Assembly: GCF_963678635.1 (NCBI RefSeq)
Contig: NC_087062.1
Location: 67,317,415 to 67,381,414 of the forward strand
Length of the DNA: 64,000 nt
Reading direction: 5' to 3'
Source of the DNA: Symsagittifera roscoffensis
Taxonomy: Eukaryota > Xenacoelomorpha > Acoela > Convolutidae
Under the pieces are notes generated by a model. That model was not told the DNA's origin. It saw nothing but the letters and a program-made list of their open reading frames with translations, and did not search any database. A program made the translations under genes and the position numbers. Each line of letters opens with the position of its first letter. Position 1 is the stretch's first letter. Shown piece after piece: positions 58,665 through 64,000 of this stretch.

Positions 58665-59131
58665 AGCTTTGTGATGTTTTGCATGTTTGGTAATTGAGAT
58701 ATTATTGGTTCAAAACTGTTTTTCTTCCCTAAAGTGTATATTTAGAGCTATAATATCTGAGGAAAAGTCAGACAAAACATACAATTTTATCGAAATTGAC
58801 TTAAAACACTAACCAATTATGAAATGATTTTCCAGTATTTATTTATGAAATTACAGATAAATTTATTTAATAACTGTTTTCATCAAACTTTAGCTAAATT
58901 TTGCCTCAATTTAAAAAAATTACAAACAAGAATGTATATTTAGTTGAAAACATTATCATTATTTTTTTAGATTTTTTGAATTTCATTGGTTGTTTTCAAT
59001 TTTTTTCTGCCTTAATTTGAGGATTTTATTGGCTACATGAATTTCCTTGAAACTAGTTAGACTCTAAATACTTTAAAAATGATAAAACAATTCGGGTTTT
59101 TTAAGTTTCTTCATATATTTCAGAAAGAAAA
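58665..59131. other. Polinton intergenic, nothing recognised
   Basis: AT-rich. No repeats or motif clusters were seen beyond a single ATTGG near 58989. Confidence 0.4.
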
Positions 59132-59688
59132 ATGTTTCCATCAAAAGCGTTTTCAATGTCTGAATTGAATACTTATCAGATTTAAAAATTCAACTACTAC
59201 AAAAAACTACAAGAGTGGTGGACAGATGAAGTTGATGGAGATTGTATTAGTTTTAATTTGTATAGAAACACAGAAAGTTCAATAGTTTTTTGATAAAAAG
59301 ATGGAGAGGAGATTACAAAAAAGAAGAGTACTGTCAGATTTATCATCATTGTTTTTATTTAGAAGAATTAACTCAGATTGGGTGGTCGATCAGTAAAAAA
59401 CAAAACAATGGAAGAGGCTATGAAACAGAAATTGGAGATAAGAAACAACAATTTGATTACTGTTTTGAATTTGATACAAATACAAAATCCAGACTTGTCA
59501 GAATATCTTTTGATAGTTTATCCAAATTTAATAGACTTCCGGTTGATTATACTACAATATACCAAAAAGAAAACGATAAAAACGTATATTTTGGTAATTT
59601 ATTTTTTCACTGGTTAGAAATAGAACAAATCGGAAAAGTTTTGATCGGAATTTCAAAATTTGAATTGAATATCGAAAAAACAATATAA
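59132..59688 (+). pseudogene. Polinton gene D, unknown, stop plus frameshift
   Basis: ATG at 59132 (MFPSKAFSMSELNTYQI), then a TAA, then the same frame continues (LQEWWTDEVDGDCISFNLY) to a T-run near 59288, where the frame changes and stays open to TAA at 59686-59688 (KRWRGDYKKEEYCQIYHHCF). About 185 codons in all. No family is recognised. Confidence 0.45.
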
Positions 59689-59924
59689 ACTAGACAAGAA
59701 ATCTCATTTATCCCACTAGGGTATCAAACTTCAAATCTTAGTTATGTTGGAAAAATTCAATAAAATTTATTGATTGAGAAATTTCATAAACATGGTCTGG
59801 TTCTGATCTACAAAGTGTTTAAAATCTGTGATTACGTCATACTGATTGGTTATTAACACAAATAATATCTGTGAAAGTATCCTCAAAATCTACAAATTTT
59901 AAAGAAATTGTTGAAAAATTCATG

Positions 59925-60120
59925 AGAAGAAGAGCTCATCTCTGATTGGTTGACTTTAAATTTCTTGAAAATTTCATGACTTTTGAAGCTCAATTCTGAT
60001 TGGTGGACATTGAATTTGTCGAAAATCACATGACTATTGAAGCTCAATTCTGATTGGTTGATATCAGAAAAGATAAAAGTTTCCTGGTAATTATTGCTCG
60101 ATTCTGATTGGTTGATACTT
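59925..60120. promoter_or_regulatory. four-unit CCAAT array before the zinc-finger gene
   Basis: Four ~50-60 bp units each contain TCTGATTGGTTGA or a close variant (59940, 59996, 60049 and 60103), often preceded by GAAGCTCAAT. The reverse complement AACCAATCAGA is a strong NF-Y-type CCAAT box. The minus-strand open frame here reflects the repeat. Confidence 0.6.
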
Positions 60121-60329
60121 TTAAAAATTCTATGGTTAGATTGGACGATTTTTATTTCAGCTAGGCTAAATAGCATATCCATTCTGATTTTATTTCTCGT
60201 TAAAAACAATTGGTTATTAAGTGTGCTGTTTTTATTTACTTTTATTCATTTTTTGAGGCTATTCAACTCACCTTATCTAAAAATTTGGTACATTTTAAAC
60301 CTCCCATTTAAGTTTTCATTACTATTGAG

Positions 60330-60485
60330 ATGCCTTCACTCAATAGAAACGAAAGAGTTGCATGTCTTGAATGTGGCAGGGATTACACTCACAAAGATGC
60401 ATCAAGACATCGTAGAACATGTGGTGTTTTGACGTGTTCTAACTGTAATTTTTGCAGACTCCAAACACACTTCAGGAAAAGGTAA
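60330..60485 (+). CDS. short zinc-finger protein paralogous to the polymerase N-terminus
   Basis: A 51-residue frame, MPSLNRNERVACLECGRDYT onward, ending at TAA 60483-60485. It parallels the first ~50 residues of polB (MPALNRNEKPKCEECGQEYR): same start, same C-X2-C and H-x-x-x-C spacing, and a second Cys pair CSNC. It points outward towards the right end, mirroring polB at the left. AAAAG/GTAAAA at the end could be a splice donor. It is either a stand-alone DNA-binding protein or the stub of a second polymerase-like gene. Confidence 0.5.
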   Translation: MPSLNRNERVACLECGRDYTHKDASRHRRTCGVLTCSNCNFCRLQTHFRKR

Positions 60486-62980
60486 AATTTTTATGTTTTT
60501 TTTTGGAAAACTTAGAAATTACTATGATTATTAGTTTTTACTGAATCTGAAAAGTCTCATCAATTGTAACAAATCTATTCGGTAATTATACAGTGTTTTC
60601 ATTACATTACCTGAACTGTCATTTATTTTTTTATTCAAAGGTTTTGATTGATGTTAAAGACAGCAAAAATCGAATTCAAATCGTCATGAAGCTTACCATG
60701 GAACTCGATCCGAAAACTTTTAATCAACAGTAAAAACTCCCTTGGTTGCAAGCTTGCGGAGACTTTGTTGTGATAAATTTGTAGTAATGTGCATAACATA
60801 TGCTAATGAGTATTTAAGTATTCGCCTAAGAATTGTAGAACTTGGATATTTGGAAAACATCAACTAATTGAAAGGTTTTTTCTGGTTACTATTTTAAAGT
60901 TTTCCTTGTTTAGTGCTTGTAAAAGTGTTCATAGAGCAGAGCTTTTCAAGTAGATAATGTGGTTTGAGATATTAGGAATTACGTTTTTCTATGGATTTTT
61001 TGATGATTTCAGAAAAGAAATTGATAAATGACCTAGAAAAAATGTATATTTTGCTAAACTTTGAAAGTTTCAAGATAATGATATAGAAATTCAGATGTAA
61101 AACAGCATTATACAGTTATGAGCTTGAGAAAATCCTTTAAAGCTTTTTAGTAAAGGATTTATGGTATTAATTCAGCTTCTGATTATTGATCGTTCGTTGA
61201 AACGATACATTTTTCCATCTTAAATTCAATTTTCAAGTAAAAATTTGCTCAAATTGGATTCAATTGGTAGATAGTAGATGAAGCAGAAACTGATAAAATG
61301 CTAAAATGAGATAGAAACCCAATTTAATCCTTAAGAGATTTGAGATACTTTTACTAAAATTTAGCTTATAAAGTACATCTTGAGAAAAAATCCGACATAA
61401 AAATTCTCAAAGTCTTATATTTATCCGTAATTCATTAGAAAAAATTGTTATCATTTGATATATTTGGTACTTTATAGGAAAGATCAAATGTTTTGAAGAT
61501 AATTTTGAAAAGCAAACCCAATTCGACATCTTTTGGAAGAAGATACATAAAGCATAAATCGAAAATTTGCTTTCAAGATCTACTTTTCCTTGCTACACAA
61601 TACTACATAGAATATACAACACTATATACAATACATTACTACATTTTTACTACATAGAGTTTTTTTCTTAATAAAAATCGGAAAACTACGCAATTGTTCC
61701 AGTTTGCACCTTGCTTTGCTTTGCTAAATCAATTTTTTGAGACTCGCTCTTTCAGAAGTTTTTATATTGTAGATGTTAGGAACTAGGTTCTCTTGCTTAT
61801 TTCCGGAGATTTTCAGATTATAACTATAAGAGCTGCTCCTAATTTGTTCTTAGATCGTAAAAATACACCCTTATATTCTCATTGTTTACATTTACTTTTG
61901 AATGCTTTAACTAGCACCAATTCTTTCTCACTTGGATATTTTTGAGAAAATTTCTGTCAAAAATTAAGAAAAAAAGCAAGTTAATAACTATTTTGCAAGA
62001 CAAGTGATAGTTAATGATTCCAAAATGTGTATTTTTGCTTAAATAGTTTACAATAGCAACTGAACAGGGGAACCTCGAGGAAGATATTAACCTTTTTTAT
62101 TGTAATAATCGTACGGTATCAGTTCTAATTTCATCTCTGCTAGCAAATTGTTCGTTCAATTGATACTATTTTCCTCCTAAATTCTCCAGTTTTGACTAAA
62201 TTTTCTAGTAAAGTGTGTTCAATAGCAAAAACATGTTTTAAACATGGAAAAACTCTACGGAAAATCTTGAAAGTTATGTTGCAGAAGCAACAGAGAGATA
62301 ATCATCAGTTATGAAGAAGTTTTTGTTGAATTTGAGCCAATATCGAATAAATTTTTAAGAAACATTTATCCCATTTTAAAAACAGCTTTAGCAATAAACT
62401 GTTCATGTTTTATCAATAATCAGAAATTTCTAATTTTTAACATGAAAAATTTCTCACAAGTTGTTATTTTTGTACAAATTTGGGTCATTCAATGAGAAAA
62501 AAATGAGGAGGAGTTGAATCATGGAGTTTGATTTAGAAATTTCATAGGATATTACCCTTAATGTTCATTTGAATTGAGATTCCTAAAATTAATCCCTGAA
62601 CTGGACAAAAAAAACAGTTAAAAACCAAAGTAAAGGTTCGAAATGGAAAATTTCATGTAAATTTGATTAATTTTTATTTTACTTTCTCGAAAATTACGAC
62701 TAATTTCACTGTTTTCCGGAAGTTTCAATATTGATTCTGCTACTATGAACCTTCTTTTCAGTGTTTAGAGCATTGTATAACCAAATATTTAGCTCAAATT
62801 AAGGTAAACTTCATCGTATTTCAATATTTTGAGAAAAAATTGTTGAAAAAGTCATTTTTTTATTCAAAATTTTGTATCATTGTGTCAACATAATGCCGAT
62901 AAACAAACAGTCTTAGCTTATTTTTAAAATCTATACGTAAAAGTATGTTTCAAATTAGATCAAAAGCAACAATACATTAG
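60486..62980. other. Polinton right arm without recognisable genes
   Basis: About 2.5 kb of AT-rich sequence without frames over 60 codons. A stretch at 60645-60735 has codon-like character (ending KLTMELDPKTFNQQ then TAA) and might be a decayed exon. Otherwise I see nothing. Confidence 0.4.
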
Positions 62981-62989
62981 CCAAAATTA

Positions 62990-63110
62990 TGAGATTTCTG
63001 CAATTTTTTCCAAATACTTGAAATTTTTGTAATTTTTTCCAAATACTTGAAACTTTTGCAATTTTTTCCAAACACTTGAAATTTTTGCAATTTTTTCTCA
63101 AAAAATTTGA
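62990..63110. repeat. short tandem repeat at inner edge of right terminal repeat
   Basis: About four units of a ~29-bp motif, CAATTTTTTCCAAATACTTG with variants. Confidence 0.8.
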
Positions 63111-63603
63111 ATTTTTTCGAAGTTTTAGTAGGTTTCACCATTGTTTCAGTTAGATAGAAAGTAAGATTATTTAATAAGTTAGGTCAAATAATAGCTAACC
63201 TTATCGTGTTTTGAATTTTTTCGAAAAAGTTTTTTTGATAAAAATTCCAAGTTTTTGCACAAAAACTCTTACCATTGACTTACCATGCACCAAAAAACTA
63301 AATATATAACCTTTATTCTACAATCTACACGTAATTAACAATTAACTGTTCCCAATTAGATAACGCGCGCCGAGATTTTTGCGGAGAAATTAGACAAAAA
63401 CCAAAAATTTTCGTTTTTCTTACCATTATCTTACCATCAAACTGAAACCTTACCATCGGTATTCCCTATCTTAATACATTGTAGACTCTATACCCAATCT
63501 TAATACATAGCATGGCGGACCGGAAATCTATAACGTATCTTAATACATGGGGTCCGCCATGCACCCCCCCCCCCCCCCCACTTAACCTCCAACATCTACT
63601 ACT
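63080..63603. repeat. Polinton right terminal inverted repeat
   Basis: Reverse complement of 47492-48005 with differences. It has a 15-C run at 63565-63579 (21 G on the left), ATCTTAATACAT at 63468, 63498 and 63537, and several TTACCAT repeats. It ends CCAACATCTACTACT. Confidence 0.88.
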
Positions 63604-63609
63604 GTGGTG

Positions 63610-64000
63610 ATGGCCAAAAAGAAAGGCGACTAATTGAGGTTTTGTTATGAATTTCGATACCTGAACTCCGTCACGGTGAAGGATGCCTATTCTATGCCTA
63701 GGAGTGATGAGAGCCTCTCAAAGTTAGGGGACGCAAAAATTGTTACGACTCTTGATTTAGGATCAGCCTTTTGACAGGTTCCACTGAGGAAGCAAGACAG
63801 GGATAAAACAGGGGTTGCCTGCGAGCTGGGGCTGTTTCAATGGAACAGGATGCTCTTTGGACTTTGCAACGCCACGGCTACGTTTCAACGATTGATGGCA
63901 CATGCATTGATAGGTGTAACGAAGAAATACAGCAACCTGGTAATGTGCTACGTAGATGACGTGGTAATTGCGACACCGGCACTAGAAGACCACATCGAGC
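63610..64000 (+). pseudogene. pol: retroelement reverse transcriptase, catalytic part (continues off window)
   Basis: Resumes the RT frame after the Polinton: MAKKKGD, then YEFRYLNSVTVKDAYSMPRS, then KIVTTLDLGSAF, then FGLCNATATFQRLMA, and the catalytic YVDDVVIAT at 63949-63975. Stops at TAA 63631-63633 and TGA 63772-63774 disable it. RNase H, integrase and the 3' LTR would lie to the right. Confidence 0.9.

Larger units (their letters stand above)
47492..63603. mobile_element. Polinton/Maverick-type DNA transposon, 16,112 bp
   Basis: The ends are AGTAGTAGATGTTGGAGG and its reverse complement, flanked by GTGGTG at 47486-47491 and 63604-63609. A 6-bp duplication, AG...CT ends, terminal repeats of about 0.5 kb and a protein-primed-type family B polymerase define the class. 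Central genes are transcribed both ways from three promoter-rich gaps. I see no retrovirus-type integrase, FtsK/HerA-type ATPase, adenovirus-type protease or jelly-roll capsid, although Polintons usually have them. Most genes are broken, so this copy is non-autonomous; whether the family ever had the missing genes is open. Confidence 0.93.

Noticed and set aside
59883-60209. 108-codon minus-strand frame in the Polinton
   Set aside because: Repeats of NQSELSF come from the CCAAT-containing tandem units; better read as a regulatory array.

Overview
This is a window of AT-rich animal nuclear DNA with spliced GT-AG introns. It holds two recognisable host genes for mitochondrial inner-membrane proteins, two tRNA-Arg genes, and a dense layer of repeats and mobile elements. 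The gene content (ABCB10-type transporter, ATP synthase subunit g, Polinton, hAT and LINE relics, a Ty3/Gypsy-like retroelement) points to an invertebrate metazoan. I cannot name the species.

Region 1 (0-16 kb): an ABCB10-like half-transporter on the minus strand. Twelve exons are assembled from 15797 down to 648; all phases agree and the 3' end lies off the left edge. Its introns carry LINE relics, a possible SGNH-hydrolase ORF relic, a degenerate minisatellite and copies of two dispersed repeat families.

Region 2 (16-28.4 kb): a repeat field. It contains a foldback element with an 8-bp direct duplication, four copies of a 0.9-1.5 kb repeat, two copies of a 399-bp cassette each carrying a tRNA-Arg(CCG), an hAT transposase C-terminal fragment, and several inverted-repeat elements, one with an 8-bp target duplication.

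Region 3 (28.4-36.9 kb): an ATP synthase subunit g gene on the minus strand (three exons). An ~8 kb intron is filled by a ~0.7 kb tandem array whose units contain a degenerate tRNA-like segment. The predicted protein has an unusual ~46-residue C-terminal extension.

Region 4 (38.1-47.5 kb and 63.6-64 kb): a decayed Ty3/Gypsy-like retroelement. Its leader has a nearly identical 2412-bp tandem duplication and a 21-bp minisatellite open in many frames. Gag, a CCHC knuckle, an aspartic protease and the reverse transcriptase follow.

Region 5 (47492-63603): a complete-ended 16,112-bp Polinton/Maverick-type element inserted in the RT domain of that retroelement, with an exact 6-bp duplication (GTGGTG) and ~0.5 kb terminal inverted repeats starting AGTAGTAG. 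It carries a broken protein-primed-type family B DNA polymerase with N-terminal zinc fingers and a set of small unfamiliar genes, partly tandem-duplicated. I see no integrase, packaging ATPase, protease or capsid gene. The intergenic regions hold arrays of host-type regulatory motifs: CRE/ATF sites at a 60-bp period, CArG boxes, an AP-1 site and repeated CCAAT boxes. The unusual gene set, iterated terminal motifs and stimulus-responsive promoter architecture make this element the best candidate for an undescribed system in the window.
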